Shown piece after piece: positions 34,551-45,353 of a stretch of DNA of 64,000 nucleotides. Position numbers and translations under genes: made by a program. The stretch is from positions 20,321 to 84,320 of the forward strand of contig JAIDCC010000098.1 in assembly GCA_029056055.1 (NCBI GenBank), read 5' to 3'. Under the pieces are notes generated by a model. The model had not been told where the DNA came from. It worked only from the letters and a program-made list of their open reading frames with translations, and made no database searches. This DNA comes from Duncaniella sp. (GTDB taxonomy: Bacteria > Bacteroidota > Bacteroidia > Bacteroidales > Muribaculaceae). Numbering within the stretch: the stretch's first letter is position 1; every line of letters starts with the position of its first letter.

Positions 34551-35723
34551 TTAGCTAAGGTTTTGTGTCTTTTCAGCCGGGAAAAGACGGTTAATGATTG
34601 CAGCGAGCGCGCCGTCGCCGGTCACGTTGCAGGCGGTGCCGAAAGAGTCCATGGCGATGTAGAGGGCTATCATCATGGCCACTGTCGTTTCGTCAAATCC
34701 GAGTATGCTTCTGAGAAGTCCGAGCGACGCCATGATGGCTCCGCCGGGAATACCCGGGGCGGCGATAATCGTGACACCGAGCATCGCTATGAAGTGGCAG
34801 AACATTCCGAGTTCATGCGGCTGGTCATAAATGATGGTCAGCGCGAGCGCACACGCCACGATTTTCAGAGCCGAGCCGCTCATGTGAATCGTGGCGCAAA
34901 GGGGCACCACGAAACCCGCAATGTCCTCGCGCACGCCCATCGCGACGGTCTGCTTGAGTGTCACGGGTATCGTGGCGGCCGACGATTGGGTGCCGAGTGC
35001 GGTGAAATAGGCCGGCATCATGGTCTTCAGCATCCAAAACGGATTTTTCTTGGCGAAGAGGGCGGCGACGCAATACTGTATCACAAGAATAAGAATGTGG
35101 AGTATGAATATTACCACTATTATCTTTGCGAAACATTTCAGAATCACGCCCACTTGCCCCTCGACGGTCATGTTGAGAAAAATTCCGAATATGTAGAGCG
35201 GAAGCAGGGGGATTACCGCCACTCCGATTGTCTTGGCCACGATGGTGCGAAATTCCTGCGCGCCTTTCCTGAGCACGTCGCCTTTGAGGAAAGCTATTCC
35301 GAGCCCGAGAACGAAGGAAAGAACCAGGGCCGAAACGACATCCATCAACGGGGGCATCGCCACCTCGAAGTAGGGGGCTATCGTCGGCCCCGCACTCTCG
35401 GCGAGTTCAACGCCCTCCTCTCCGCTGATGAGCGAAGGAAAAGTCAGAGTGCCGGCGGTGTAGCTGAGAAGTCCGGCGAGAAATGTCGCGCCATAGGCCA
35501 GCAAAGCTGTCACCACAAGCAGTTTGCCTGCGCGCGACCCTATGTCGGCAATCGCCGGAATGACAAATCCGAGGATAATCATCGGAATCATGAACCCGAG
35601 GAATTGCGAGAAGATGCCGTTGAACGTGACGAACACCTGTGTGAGCCACATCGGAGAGACAAATCCTATCCCGATGCCGGCTACGATAGCTATGCCGATT
35701 TTTGGCAGAAGTCCTAATTTCAT
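34551..35723 (-). CDS. Dicarboxylate/amino acid:cation symporter (DAACS family)
   Basis: The protein has 390 residues from M at 35723 (MKLGLLPKIGIAIVAGIGIGF), 20 bases after nadE; the longer track start overlaps nadE. The GltPh-like fold is shown by HP1 serines QSSAATIPVTL, the HP2-region GIPGGAIMASLGLL, and TM8-like FGTACNVTGDG in place of the usual NMDG/NxxGD. It is an Na+ or H+ coupled importer of glutamate, aspartate, serine or C4-dicarboxylates; the exact substrate is unknown. Confidence 0.9.
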   Translation of the reverse strand: MKLGLLPKIGIAIVAGIGIGFVSPMWLTQVFVTFNGIFSQFLGFMIPMIILGFVIPAIADIGSRAGKLLVVTALLAYGATFLAGLLSYTAGTLTFPSLISGEEGVELAESAGPTIAPYFEVAMPPLMDVVSALVLSFVLGLGIAFLKGDVLRKGAQEFRTIVAKTIGVAVIPLLPLYIFGIFLNMTVEGQVGVILKCFAKIIVVIFILHILILVIQYCVAALFAKKNPFWMLKTMMPAYFTALGTQSSAATIPVTLKQTVAMGVREDIAGFVVPLCATIHMSGSALKIVACALALTIIYDQPHELGMFCHFIAMLGVTIIAAPGIPGGAIMASLGLLRSILGFDETTVAMMIALYIAMDSFGTACNVTGDGALAAIINRLFPAEKTQNLS

Positions 35724-35743
35724 TTGGTGGCGTGCAAAAAGGG

Positions 35744-37669
35744 TCAGAATTTTCTCCAGAGGGCCGACGAGGCGTCGGAGGGCATGCGCCAGTCGCCGCG
35801 GGGCGAAAGACATACCGACCCGACTTTCGGCCCGTCAGGCAGACACGAGCGTTTGAATTGCTGCGCGAAAAATCTTCGCTCGAATGTGTCGAGCCATTTC
35901 CTGATTACCTCCTCCGGATAGACTGCGGAGTCGAAGGCCTGCAAAGCGAGGTAGAGTATACGCTCGGGAGTGAAGCCATAGCGGAGGGTGTAATAGAGGA
36001 AGAAATCATGCAGCTCGTAGGGGCCGACAAGGTCTTCGGTCTTTTGCTTGATGGTGCCGTCGGGGGCGGCGGGAATCAATTCCGGACTGATGGGGGTGTC
36101 AATGATGTCTTCGAGCAGCCGCGAGATTAGAGAGTCTTTCCCATGTTCTACGGCAAACGCATTCACGAGATACTTCACAAGCGTTTTCGGGACACTCGCG
36201 TTGACGCCGTACATCGACATGTGGTCGCCGTTGTACGTTGCCCAGCCGAGGGCAAGCTCCGAGAGGTCGCCTGTGCCGAGCACGATGCCTCCGGTTTGAT
36301 TTGCCACATCCATCAGAATCTGCGTGCGCTCTCTCGCCTGCGAATTTTCATAGGTGACGTCATGGACAGCGGGGTCGTGACCGATGTCTTTGAAATGCTG
36401 GTTGACGGCGTCGGCGATTGGTATCTCGCGCGACGTGACTCCGAGGGCTTCCATGAGAGCGACGGCATTGTCGTGAGTGCGGTCGGTGGTGCCGAATCCG
36501 GGCATGGTCACACCGATGATACCCTTTCGGTCGAGGCCGAGGCGGTCGAAGGTCTTGACGGCCACGAGGAGCGCGAGCGTCGAGTCGAGACCGCCGGAAA
36601 TACCTACGGTCAGCGTCCGGCATCGGATTGCATCGAGTCGGCGCGCCAGTCCGGCAGCCTGAATGTTGAGTATCTCGTCGCAACGCTCTTCCATCTCGGC
36701 GTTGTCGGAAGGCACGAAGGGCAGAGGGTCGATGCGGCGCAGCAGGCGGTGGTGAATGTCGGTGACTCGGTCGGAGGGATTGAAATTCTCCGCTTCGGGT
36801 CGCACGGCCATTTCGGCGGCGCAGTCGGCAAACGTAGTAGTGTGCAGACGGTCACGCTCGAGCGCCTCGATGTCGATGTCAGAGATGGCGGTGTTGTCGT
36901 CAGGCGTCCAGCGGCGGTTTGCTGCGAGGATGCGCCCGTTGTCGGCTATGATGGCTTTGCCGTCAAACACGAGGTCGGTGGACGATTCGCCCCAACCCGC
37001 GCCGGCATACACGTAGCCGCACAGACATCGCGCCGACTGCTGTTGTATAAGCGAACGCAGATAGTTATACTTTCCAATGAGGTCGTCGGAAGCCGAGAGA
37101 TTGAAGATTACGGTGGCACCGGCCATGGCGAGCGCGCACGACGGCGGAACGGGCACCCAAAGGTCCTCGCAGATTTCAATTCCTAAGAGGGCGCCGTGCG
37201 ATTCAAAAACTTTCGCGCCTGAAATCACCGCATCCTCTCCGGCAATCTTAACAACCGTTTTCGTCTGCGGCTCGATGGGGCGCCACCAACGGCGTTCGTA
37301 AAACTCGTTGTAATTCGGAATATATCGTTTAGCCGTCACATCGACACGACCGTTTCGGAAGAGAACGGCGCAATTATAGAGTGCGCCCGAAACCTCTAAC
37401 GGAGCACCGACGATGAAGTGGACATCAACCGTTTTTGAAAATTCCTTCAGTTCGGCCAGCGCGTCGGCACTGGCTGCGAGAAGGGTGCGATTGTGAAAAA
37501 GGTCGGCACACGTGTAGCCGGTCACCGACATTTCGGGAAAGACCGCCACCTCAACGCCTTTGTCGGCGAGCGCAACGAGAGAGTTCTTGATTTGTATGAC
37601 GTTGAAATCTACGTCAGCCGGGCTGACGCGGGGCGCCACGGAGGCCACCCTCAGGAAACCTTGTTTCAT
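35744..37669 (-). CDS. nadE: NAD+ synthase, glutamine-hydrolysing
   Basis: The protein has 641 residues from [10 protein letters not shown] at 37669. An N-terminal nitrilase-type amidase domain ([11 protein letters not shown] with catalytic Glu, ICEDLWVP with catalytic Cys) supplies ammonia, and a C-terminal N-type PP-loop domain ([14 protein letters not shown], about residue 340) amidates NaAD to NAD+. The length matches fused glutamine-dependent NadE. It is first in a minus-strand operon with the symporter and GIN protein, driven by a well-formed promoter 86 bases upstream. Confidence 0.95.
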   Translation of the reverse strand: MKQGFLRVASVAPRVSPADVDFNVIQIKNSLVALADKGVEVAVFPEMSVTGYTCADLFHNRTLLAASADALAELKEFSKTVDVHFIVGAPLEVSGALYNCAVLFRNGRVDVTAKRYIPNYNEFYERRWWRPIEPQTKTVVKIAGEDAVISGAKVFESHGALLGIEICEDLWVPVPPSCALAMAGATVIFNLSASDDLIGKYNYLRSLIQQQSARCLCGYVYAGAGWGESSTDLVFDGKAIIADNGRILAANRRWTPDDNTAISDIDIEALERDRLHTTTFADCAAEMAVRPEAENFNPSDRVTDIHHRLLRRIDPLPFVPSDNAEMEERCDEILNIQAAGLARRLDAIRCRTLTVGISGGLDSTLALLVAVKTFDRLGLDRKGIIGVTMPGFGTTDRTHDNAVALMEALGVTSREIPIADAVNQHFKDIGHDPAVHDVTYENSQARERTQILMDVANQTGGIVLGTGDLSELALGWATYNGDHMSMYGVNASVPKTLVKYLVNAFAVEHGKDSLISRLLEDIIDTPISPELIPAAPDGTIKQKTEDLVGPYELHDFFLYYTLRYGFTPERILYLALQAFDSAVYPEEVIRKWLDTFERRFFAQQFKRSCLPDGPKVGSVCLSPRGDWRMPSDASSALWRKF

Positions 37670-37754
37670 AAGAATAGGCGATAGGTTATGAAATAGCTCC
37701 GGAGGCGCAGCTGCGAAATGCCTACAGACCCGACACCTCTCCTCAAGCATGATG

Positions 37755-37801
37755 CAAATTTAGGCATTTTTTGGCAAATTGCAAAAAAATGAGTAATTTC
37801 G
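37755..37801. promoter_or_regulatory. Interlocked divergent promoters for nadE and cls
   Basis: Minus: TTTG (37785-37782), 19-bp spacer, TAAATTTG (37762-37755) for nadE. Plus: TTTG (37770-37773), 20-bp spacer, TAATTTCG (37794-37801) for cls. Each -33 box lies inside the other promoter's spacer, so the two cannot be occupied at once. Confidence 0.65.
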
Positions 37802-37818
37802 CGGTAAACTGCTTTGAC

Positions 37819-39261
37819 ATGACAGTCCACACCGCCATATTCTACACTCTTGTAGCCGCCTACGTCCTTTTGGTGGCGTGGCTCGTCGTGGCTGTACTCA
37901 GCGAGTCGCGCAATCCTCTCAAGACCATCGCGTGGGTCATGGCGCTGATACTTTTCCCGGTCGGCGGCATCGTGCTCTATTTCTTTTTCGGGCGTTCGTT
38001 GCGCGGCACCCGCATGATTTCGCGCCGCAACCGCAAGAGACTCATGGCCGCTTCGTGGGCTCCCGGCGCACCTGCCAAGCTCCCGGGCAAGATGACGTCG
38101 GAGACGCGCAAACTCGTGCGCCTCGCCTCCGTAGTGTCTGACACTCCCTACTCCGACAACAACGCCGTGACCATCTATCAGGACGGTAAATCTCATTTCA
38201 AAGCACTTTTCAACGACCTCGCCAACGCACGCCACTCAATCAATCTGCAATATTACATAATCGCCAACGACAAGTTGGGCCGGAGGCTGCGCGACCTCCT
38301 TATCGAGAAAGCCAAACAGGGTGTGAAGGTAAGAGTAATCTACGACTACATCGGGTCGTTTGACGCGCGACGCCGCAATTTCTTTATGACCATGAAGGAA
38401 CACGGCATCGAGGTGCATGCTTTCTTCAAAATCAACTTCGCCTCGAAACTCTCGCGCGTCAACTGGCGCAATCATCGCAAGGTGGTGGTGATTGACGATG
38501 AAGTGGGCTACATCGGAGGCATGAACATAGCCGACCGCTACGTAGACGGAGGCAAACAGTTTGCTCTCTGGCGCGACACCATGGTGCGCATCACCGGCCC
38601 GGGGGTCGCGGCCCTGAAGTATAACTTCGCGGTCGACTGGAAGTTTATGGGTCAGAGTCTGCTGAGCGACGACCCTCACGGCCCGGCCGACCATGCAGCG
38701 TCGCTCACGGAGGGTGTCGGCGTGCAGTTCGTCACGTCCGGTCCCACCGAGCGTTGGCAGAACATGTCGCTCCTGATTCAGAAAGCCATCGGCGTGGCCA
38801 AGAAACGCATCTGGATTCAGACGCCCTATTTCCTTCCCTCCGACTCGCTCCTGTCCTCCCTTCAGGCAGCCGCACTCGCCGGGGTAGACGTCAGGGTGAT
38901 GATGCCGCGCAGGTGCGACTCGGCGCTCCTCACCTACGCCTCGCGTTCGTTTGTCGAAGAGTGTCTTCTCGCGGGCATAAAGGTGTTGTTTTTCCTGCCC
39001 GGAATGCACCATGCGAAGGTTCTGATTGTCGACGACGAATTTTCCACCATCGGCTCGACAAATTTCGACTTCCGTTCGTTTGAACACAATTTCGAAGAAA
39101 ACATACTTTTGTATTCTCCTCAGACCAACCGCCAGCTTGCGAAACAATTTCTGCGCGATGCCTCACACAGTCAGCGTGTCACCATGTCTGAATGGTCGCA
39201 CCGCTCGCGCTCGTCACGCATCAAGGAATCGCTTTCGCGTCTGCTTAGCCCGGTCCTTTAA
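37819..39261 (+). CDS. cls: Cardiolipin synthase
   Basis: The protein has 480 residues from MTVHTAIFY, 17 bases past the -7 box; the track's earlier ATG lies upstream of the promoter. Two N-terminal membrane helices (ending about residue 60) precede two phospholipase D domains with HKD motifs: NHRKVVVIDDEVGYIGGMN and HHAKVLIVDDEFSTIGSTN. It condenses two phosphatidylglycerols (or PG and PE) to cardiolipin at the inner membrane. It heads the long plus-strand run of salvage genes, 15 bases before the GT2 fusion gene. Confidence 0.95.
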   Translation: MTVHTAIFYTLVAAYVLLVAWLVVAVLSESRNPLKTIAWVMALILFPVGGIVLYFFFGRSLRGTRMISRRNRKRLMAASWAPGAPAKLPGKMTSETRKLVRLASVVSDTPYSDNNAVTIYQDGKSHFKALFNDLANARHSINLQYYIIANDKLGRRLRDLLIEKAKQGVKVRVIYDYIGSFDARRRNFFMTMKEHGIEVHAFFKINFASKLSRVNWRNHRKVVVIDDEVGYIGGMNIADRYVDGGKQFALWRDTMVRITGPGVAALKYNFAVDWKFMGQSLLSDDPHGPADHAASLTEGVGVQFVTSGPTERWQNMSLLIQKAIGVAKKRIWIQTPYFLPSDSLLSSLQAAALAGVDVRVMMPRRCDSALLTYASRSFVEECLLAGIKVLFFLPGMHHAKVLIVDDEFSTIGSTNFDFRSFEHNFEENILLYSPQTNRQLAKQFLRDASHSQRVTMSEWSHRSRSSRIKESLSRLLSPVL

Positions 39262-39276
39262 TCACGATGATACTCC

Positions 39277-41478
39277 ATGTCTGAAATTTCAAATATCCCC
39301 GCTTCTCTCAAACGCTTGCGCTTCACGCCGCTCGGCAAATACACCAAAGTCGTGATTGACCCCTCGGTGGAAATCACGTCAAACGGGCGTCCCGACTTTT
39401 CGTGTGACTTTGATGCACCCCTCGTTTACGCCGACCACGTCAGGGACGGCGGCAGGGTAGAGCTGATAGCTTGTCAGGACGGTGCGTTGCGCGACGACTT
39501 CGATTTCGGCCCCGTGGTCTGGGTGCGCACCGACCTCCTCAGGCATCTGCTCGCGAAAGGGTTGCCCGAGTATGACTTTGCGGGTTGGTATGATTTGCGC
39601 CTGCGTCTGTCGGAGTTCGGACATTTCCGTCATATTGCCGAGCCGATTTACGAAGTAACCGCCCGACAGGACGAAACGACGGCAGGTGAGAAACAGTTTG
39701 ACTACGTCGACCCTCGCAACCGAAACGTTCAAATCGAGATGGAGCGAGCTGTCACAGACTATCTCAATCGCATCGGCGCGGCGGTGAAAAGTGAAGAAGT
39801 CGGCCCTTTCAATGCAGATGGTGATTTTCCGGTGGAAGCCTCTGTCATCATCCCCGTTCTCAACCGAGCCCGCACCATCCGCGACGCCGTCTCGTCGGCT
39901 CTCGCGCAGCAGACCGACTTTACTTACAATATTATTGTGGTAGACAACCGCTCCACAGACGGCACCTCGGAAATCCTTGCCGAGATGTCTGCCGCCGACC
40001 CGCGCATTGTCGTGATTGACACAGCTGCCTTTCCCGACCGGACCTTCGGCATCGGTGGCTGCTGGAATCTCGCGCTCCAATCGGAATTTTGCGGACGCTA
40101 TGCCGTGCAGCTCGACAGTGACGACGTCTATTCGTCTGCCGACGTATTGCAGCGCATTGTCGACAAATTCCGTTCTGAAAATTGCGGGATGGTAATCGGC
40201 TCATACACCCTGACCGATTTTGACGGAAACATCCTCCCTCCCGGCCTCATCGACCACCGCGAATGGACCGACGAAAACGGCCCCAACAACGCCCTGCGCA
40301 TCAACGGCCTGGGCGCACCGCGAGCTTTTGCTACGGCGGCCGCGCGCGCCATCGGTTTTCCTAACGTCAGCTACGGCGAGGACTACGCCATGGGGCTCGC
40401 CATGAGCCGCAATTTCCGTATCGGGCGCATCTACGAATCGCTCTACAACTGCCGGCGTTGGGAAGACAACACCGACCACTCGTTGACACCTGCGAAAATC
40501 AACGCGAACAATCTCTACAAAGACTCGGTGCGAACCGCAGAGCTTGTCGCTCGACGCAGCAGGGCAGCGCGAAGTCTGCGCAGCCGGATTGACGCCCTCG
40601 TTGATTCGCAACTGCGTTCCTGGCCACTTGCCGAAGCCAACTTCGCCCGTCAGGCCGAAGCCTTTGAAAGTGCGGCAGAGATGACTCTGCCTGATTTTCC
40701 GGAAATGAAAGTTGTGAAAATCCTTGCCTCCCACCGACGTCGCTCCGCCATTGCCGATGTCACTATTCAGGCGATACGCGAACGCGGATGTTTCCTTTGC
40801 CGCGAGTCGCGGCCGCCTGAGCAGACGCGCATCGAGACTGCCGGCTACGACGTGCTCGTCAATCCTTATCCCGTCACTCCGCGTCATCTCACCATTCCCT
40901 CCGTGGAGCACACTCCGCAGAGACTTGCGCGGCGAATAGAGGATATGGTTTTCTTCGCCCGCGTCATGCAGGGGCAGGTGGTATTCTACAACGGCGGCAA
41001 GTGCGGGGCTTCGGCTCCCGACCATTTCCACTTTCAGGTGGTCACGCTTCCCTCGAAGCTCATGTTCAAAACTGCGCCGGGGCTCTCGTTTTCCAACCCT
41101 GCCGAGACGTGTGTGCCTTATGTCGCGCTCGGCGAGACGGACGCCCTGACCCTCATCGAAAAGGCTGAGAAATTGCTCGAAAGTCTTCCTCACGCCGAGG
41201 GCGAGGAAGCCATGGTCAACGTCGCGCTCACATTCGACGGCGAGCAATTCAGCATGAAATTCTTCCTGCGTCGCGCTCATCGCCCCCGTTGCTTCGGCGA
41301 AGGGGAGGGGCACCTGTCGATAAGTCCGGCATCGGTGGAAATGATGGGGCTGTTCGTCACTTCTTCCGAAGAAGATTTCGAGGCTCTGACGCCTGAAAAG
41401 GTCGAGGAAATTTACCGTGACGTGTGTGTCACCGAAGAGCAATTCCTCCACATCCGCAAAATCATCGCAGGCTTATGA
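39277..41478 (+). CDS. GT2 glycosyltransferase fused to DUF4922 (HIT/phosphorylase-like) domain
   Basis: The protein has 733 residues. An N-terminal region (about 1-180) with GT-A-like pieces leads into a GT2 domain (about 185-430: [43 protein letters not shown]). The C-terminal 240 residues match DUF4922: [18 protein letters not shown], and [16 protein letters not shown], whose HxHxQ is the active-site triad of the HIT superfamily branch that includes Ap4A phosphorylase and GDP-hexose phosphorylases. It therefore may cleave or make a nucleotide-sugar bond and transfer sugar in one chain. There is no signal peptide. Its stop overlaps the SpoIID gene as ATGA. The substrate is unknown; peptidoglycan sugar chemistry is inferred from neighbours. 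Confidence 0.8.
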   Translation: MSEISNIPASLKRLRFTPLGKYTKVVIDPSVEITSNGRPDFSCDFDAPLVYADHVRDGGRVELIACQDGALRDDFDFGPVVWVRTDLLRHLLAKGLPEYDFAGWYDLRLRLSEFGHFRHIAEPIYEVTARQDETTAGEKQFDYVDPRNRNVQIEMERAVTDYLNRIGAAVKSEEVGPFNADGDFPVEASVIIPVLNRARTIRDAVSSALAQQTDFTYNIIVVDNRSTDGTSEILAEMSAADPRIVVIDTAAFPDRTFGIGGCWNLALQSEFCGRYAVQLDSDDVYSSADVLQRIVDKFRSENCGMVIGSYTLTDFDGNILPPGLIDHREWTDENGPNNALRINGLGAPRAFATAAARAIGFPNVSYGEDYAMGLAMSRNFRIGRIYESLYNCRRWEDNTDHSLTPAKINANNLYKDSVRTAELVARRSRAARSLRSRIDALVDSQLRSWPLAEANFARQAEAFESAAEMTLPDFPEMKVVKILASHRRRSAIADVTIQAIRERGCFLCRESRPPEQTRIETAGYDVLVNPYPVTPRHLTIPSVEHTPQRLARRIEDMVFFARVMQGQVVFYNGGKCGASAPDHFHFQVVTLPSKLMFKTAPGLSFSNPAETCVPYVALGETDALTLIEKAEKLLESLPHAEGEEAMVNVALTFDGEQFSMKFFLRRAHRPRCFGEGEGHLSISPASVEMMGLFVTSSEEDFEALTPEKVEEIYRDVCVTEEQFLHIRKIIAGL

Positions 41479-42779
41479 AAACTCCAACGGTCACAGTAGG
41501 CATTCTGTCGAGCACCCGCCCGATTCACGTCAACCTGTCGGGCATCTTTTCGGGCGACGGTGACGCCGTCGTCACCGGACAGATTGATTTCGCGCTCTCC
41601 GAAGGAGGCTGCCGCGTAGTCATGTCCGGACGAGAGACGGATGCTGTCGAACTTTACCCGACATCGCCCGAGGGGGACAGCTTCGAGATTGAAGGTGTCA
41701 CCATCGGCGTAGATTTCCATTGGGAGCGTAAGGAAAACCAGCGCTTCCGCGGAGGGCTGAAAGTGGTTGCCGACGGGGGACGGCTCTGGTTAATCAATAT
41801 CGTTGATGTAGAAGAATACCTCAAATCGGTCATTTCAAGCGAAATGGCCGCGACGGCCTCTTCAAATCTCCTTAAAGCCCATGCCGTGATTTCACGCTCA
41901 TGGCTCATAGCGCAGATGCAACGCAAGCAAAGCAACTTCCGTCGCACTACGCCGTCAGGCATGATTGACACGCCTGAAGAAATCGTGCGTTGGTGGGACC
42001 ACGAAGACCATACTCTCTTCGATGTGTGCGCCGACGACCATTGCCAGCGCTATCAGGGCATCTCGCGCATTGTCTCCGAGAAAGCTGCGGATGCTGTCGA
42101 AGCCACGCGAGGCGAAGTTCTCAAGGCCGAAGGCGAGTTGTGCGACGCTCGTTTCTCGAAGTGTTGCGGAGGTGTGTTCGAACGTTTTGAAAACTGTTGG
42201 GAAAATTCCCCGAAGAGCTATCTCGCGGCGCGCCGCGACGGGGTAGACCCCACAGACTTCCCCAATCTCTCGATTGAAGAAAACGCGGCCGAATGGATTC
42301 TCGGAATTCCGGCGGCTTTCTGCAACACCCGCGATGAGAAAGTGCTTGCCCAGGTGCTCAACAACTACGACCGCGAGACCCCCGATTTCTATCGCTGGGA
42401 GGTGAGGTACACCCCCGACGAACTCGGAAAAATCGTGGCCTCGCGCCTTGGCTCAGACCTCGGCGACATCACCGATTTGCGCCCTCTTGCCCGCGGCACC
42501 TCGGGACGCATCTTCCGTCTCGAAATCGTCGGCACCCTCGGCTCGCGCATCATCGGCAAGGAACTGATGATAAGGCGCACGCTCTCACATTCGCACCTCC
42601 TCAGTTCGGCTTTCGTGGTCGAGCGGCCTGACGGCGACTTCCTGCTACGCGGAGCGGGGTGGGGGCACGGCGTCGGGCTCTGTCAGATTGGAGCGGCGGT
42701 GATGGGCGAACGCGGCTATTCTTATAACGAAATCCTAAAACACTATTATCCCGGTGGACAAATCGAACGCCTCTACTAA
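41475..42779 (+). CDS. SpoIID/LytB-domain protein
   Basis: The protein has 434 residues from [10 protein letters not shown], coupled to the upstream gene by ATGA. The SpoIID domain spans about residues 90-430: [34 protein letters not shown] and the C-terminal [14 protein letters not shown] with [14 protein letters not shown], all hallmark blocks. Family members bind or cleave glycan strands (SpoIID is a lytic transglycosylase; LytB/CwbA enhances amidase). No signal peptide or membrane helix is visible, which is odd for a wall enzyme and suggests a cytoplasmic role on imported fragments. Confidence 0.85.
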   Translation: MKTPTVTVGILSSTRPIHVNLSGIFSGDGDAVVTGQIDFALSEGGCRVVMSGRETDAVELYPTSPEGDSFEIEGVTIGVDFHWERKENQRFRGGLKVVADGGRLWLINIVDVEEYLKSVISSEMAATASSNLLKAHAVISRSWLIAQMQRKQSNFRRTTPSGMIDTPEEIVRWWDHEDHTLFDVCADDHCQRYQGISRIVSEKAADAVEATRGEVLKAEGELCDARFSKCCGGVFERFENCWENSPKSYLAARRDGVDPTDFPNLSIEENAAEWILGIPAAFCNTRDEKVLAQVLNNYDRETPDFYRWEVRYTPDELGKIVASRLGSDLGDITDLRPLARGTSGRIFRLEIVGTLGSRIIGKELMIRRTLSHSHLLSSAFVVERPDGDFLLRGAGWGHGVGLCQIGAAVMGERGYSYNEILKHYYPGGQIERLY

Positions 42780-44046
42780 ACACCGCTCGCCGTGGCTCTG
42801 GATTCCCACGCTCTACTTCGCGCAGGGACTTCCCTACGTGGCCGTGATGACCCTTTCGGTCATCATGTACAAGCGTCTCGGCATCAGCAATACCGATATA
42901 GCATTTTTCACAGGCTGGCTCTACCTGCCCTGGGTGATTAAACCTCTCTGGAGTCCGTTCGTCGACATTTTCTCTACGAAACGCCGCTGGATTGTGGCGA
43001 TGCAGGCTGTGGTAGCGCTCGCGCTCGCCTCGCTGGCGTTCTGTCTGCCCGGACCGATGTTTTTCCGCCTTTCCCTCGCGGCGTTCTGGCTCACGGGGTT
43101 TGCTTCGGCCACCCACGACATCGCCGCCGACGGCTTCTACATTCTCGCCCTTTCCGAACACGAACAGTCGTTCTACGTCGGCATACGCTCGACGTTCTAC
43201 AGAATTGCCTCTGTTGCGGGTCAGGGGCTTCTCGTGGTTCTGGCCGGTTACTGCGAGGAACACACCGGCGACATCCCTTTCTCGTGGGCCATCGTCTTCG
43301 GGCTTCTTTCAACCCTTTTCGTAGGATTTGCGGCCTATCATGCCTTCATCCTGCCGCGAGTTGAAGCCTCTCGGACTGAGACCGTTTCAGGCACTGCCGT
43401 GTGGCGAGACTTCGCAACGGTGTGGAAAGAGTTCTTCCGGAAACCGGGTGTTGTGACGGCCATCATCTTCATGCTTCTCTACCGCCTGCCTGAGGCGCAA
43501 CTTGTCAAACTCATTCAGCCCTTTCTCCTTGACACACCTGCCAACGGCGGACTCGGGCTATCCACTTCAAACGTCGGACTCGTTTACGGCACCGTCGGCG
43601 TAATCGGCCTGACCCTCGGCGGCATCATCGGGGGCTTGTGCGCGGCACGCGGCGGCCTCGCGAAATGGCTCAAACCTATGGCCTGGAGCATGTCGCTCAC
43701 CTGCCTGACGTTTGTCTACCTCAGTCTCGTCCCTTCGGCCTCGCTCCCCGAAATCTATTCTTGCGTCTTCATCGAACAATTCGGCTATGGTTTCGGTTTT
43801 ACAGCTTATATGCTCTACCTGATTTACTTCTCGGAAGGAAAGTATGCCACGTCGCATTACAGCATCTGCACCGGCTTCATGGCCTTGTCGATGATGCTCC
43901 CCGGCATGGCTGCCGGATGGATTGCCGACAGCTTCGGCTACCCGGCGTTTTTCATCTGGACTATGGTGTGCTGCGTCGCCACCATCGCCACCGCGTCGCT
44001 AATCAAGGTCAATCCTGAATTCGGCCGCAAGACCAACAAAAATTAA
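42754..44046 (+). CDS. AmpG-like major facilitator permease (muropeptide/amino-sugar import)
   Basis: A 430-residue, 12-helix MFS protein starts at a GTG 26 bases inside the SpoIID gene. The N-terminus (IPTLYFAQGLPYVAVMTLSVIMYKRLGISNTDIAFFTGWLYLPWVIKPLWSPFVD) follows the AmpG pattern, including the KPLWSPFVD loop. AmpG proteins import GlcNAc-anhMurNAc peptides in exchange for protons; in Tannerella, a related inner-membrane protein takes up MurNAc. Placement between SpoIID and NamZ supports peptidoglycan turnover products as substrate, but the exact ligand is inferred. Confidence 0.85.
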   Translation: MDKSNASTKHRSPWLWIPTLYFAQGLPYVAVMTLSVIMYKRLGISNTDIAFFTGWLYLPWVIKPLWSPFVDIFSTKRRWIVAMQAVVALALASLAFCLPGPMFFRLSLAAFWLTGFASATHDIAADGFYILALSEHEQSFYVGIRSTFYRIASVAGQGLLVVLAGYCEEHTGDIPFSWAIVFGLLSTLFVGFAAYHAFILPRVEASRTETVSGTAVWRDFATVWKEFFRKPGVVTAIIFMLLYRLPEAQLVKLIQPFLLDTPANGGLGLSTSNVGLVYGTVGVIGLTLGGIIGGLCAARGGLAKWLKPMAWSMSLTCLTFVYLSLVPSASLPEIYSCVFIEQFGYGFGFTAYMLYLIYFSEGKYATSHYSICTGFMALSMMLPGMAAGWIADSFGYPAFFIWTMVCCVATIATASLIKVNPEFGRKTNKN

Positions 44047-44069
44047 ACAACATCCTCAATCCCGAAAAT

Positions 44070-45353
44070 ATGAAAACTTCTCTGCTCTCTCTCTGTTTCG
44101 CGGCTCTCGCATTGGGCGCGTGCGGTTCGCCCGTCAACGACCGGGAGACCGTTGAAACCGAAGCATCCTATACCATCGAACAGGGTTCGGTCGAAACCGG
44201 TATCGAAGTGCTCAAAGACAACCATTTCGATATTCTTAAAGGCAAAAGGGTAGGACTCATCACCAATCCTACCGGTGTCGATGCTCAATTGAAATCTACG
44301 ATTGACATTCTCAACGAGGCCGAGGGGGTCACCCTGGCCGCTCTTTTCGCACCCGAGCATGGTGTGAGAGGTGACTACGTTGCGGGTGCCACCGTCAAGT
44401 CGAACGTCGACGCCAAGACAGGCGTAAAAGTCTACTCGCTCTACGGCAGCAGCCACAAGCCTTCGCAGGAGATGCTCAAAGGACTCGACGTGCTCGTCTA
44501 CGACATTCAGGACATCGGCTGCCGCTCGTTCACCTTTATCTCCACTATGGGGCTCGCCATGCAGGCTGCCGCGCAGGCCGGCATTGAGTTTGTGGTGTTA
44601 GACCGCCCGAATCCGCTCGGTGGCGAAAGGGTAGAGGGCCCCGGCGTTGACGCGGATTGCTTCTCGTTTGTCAGCCAATTTGACATTCCATACGTCTATG
44701 GTCTCACCCCCGGCGAACTCGCCTCCTACTTCGTCGGCGAAGGCATTGTACCGTCGAGTCTGAAACTAACCGTGGTGCCTCTGAGCGGATGGAGCCGCGA
44801 CATGACCTACGATGCTACCGGTCTGCCCTGGGTGCTTCCGTCGCCCCACATTCCTCAGCCTGTTACCGCCTTGTTCTATCCCGCCACAGGCATCATGGGC
44901 GAGCTTGAATACGTCAACATCGGTGTGGGCTACACACTCCCGTTCCAACTTGCCACGGCCCCGTGGATAGACGGTCACAAACTCTGCGACGCCATGCGCG
45001 AGGCGAAGGTGCCCGGCATGGAATGGCGCCCCGTGTTCTACAAACCTTTCTACAGCCAGTTCAAAGGAGAAGCCGTTTCGGGAGTACAGCCTTACTTTGC
45101 CGACCCCGACAAGGCGGTGATTTCGCTCACCCAATTCTACATCATGGAACAACTCGCACGCCTTTACCCGGTGCATAAGCCTTTCGCCTCAGCCTCGCAA
45201 ACGCGTCTGGCTATGTTCGACAAAGTCTGCGGCTCTAAAAAGATTCGTCAGGCATTCTCGAAAAACTATCGTGTGGCCGACATCTACGACCTCTGGATGG
45301 GTGGCTGCGACGCTTTCCGCGAAAAGACACGCAAGTATCGCCTTTATGAATAA
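44070..45353 (+). CDS. namZ: NamZ-type exo-beta-N-acetylmuramidase lipoprotein (DUF1343)
   Basis: This 427-residue protein has a lipoprotein signal (MKTSLLSLCFAALALGAC, Cys 18). The DUF1343 fold covers most of the chain; landmarks are KGKRVGLITNPTG, LFAPEHGVRG (proposed catalytic Glu), VYDIQDIGCRSFTFISTM, LDRPNPLGG and SPHIPQP. Family members in Bacillus and Tannerella release terminal MurNAc from glycan ends. A lipid anchor puts it in the periplasm, upstream of AmpG-like import. The last 8 bases overlap the sugar kinase gene. Confidence 0.9.
   Translation: MKTSLLSLCFAALALGACGSPVNDRETVETEASYTIEQGSVETGIEVLKDNHFDILKGKRVGLITNPTGVDAQLKSTIDILNEAEGVTLAALFAPEHGVRGDYVAGATVKSNVDAKTGVKVYSLYGSSHKPSQEMLKGLDVLVYDIQDIGCRSFTFISTMGLAMQAAAQAGIEFVVLDRPNPLGGERVEGPGVDADCFSFVSQFDIPYVYGLTPGELASYFVGEGIVPSSLKLTVVPLSGWSRDMTYDATGLPWVLPSPHIPQPVTALFYPATGIMGELEYVNIGVGYTLPFQLATAPWIDGHKLCDAMREAKVPGMEWRPVFYKPFYSQFKGEAVSGVQPYFADPDKAVISLTQFYIMEQLARLYPVHKPFASASQTRLAMFDKVCGSKKIRQAFSKNYRVADIYDLWMGGCDAFREKTRKYRLYE

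Noticed and set aside
34482-35717. 411-residue plus-strand ORF opposite the symporter
   Set aside because: His/Glu-rich shadow translation of a membrane-protein gene; typical of antisense to hydrophobic codons.
40201-41451. 416-residue minus-strand ORF opposite the GT2-DUF4922 gene
   Set aside because: Antisense shadow; the plus strand carries conserved GT2 and HIT motifs.
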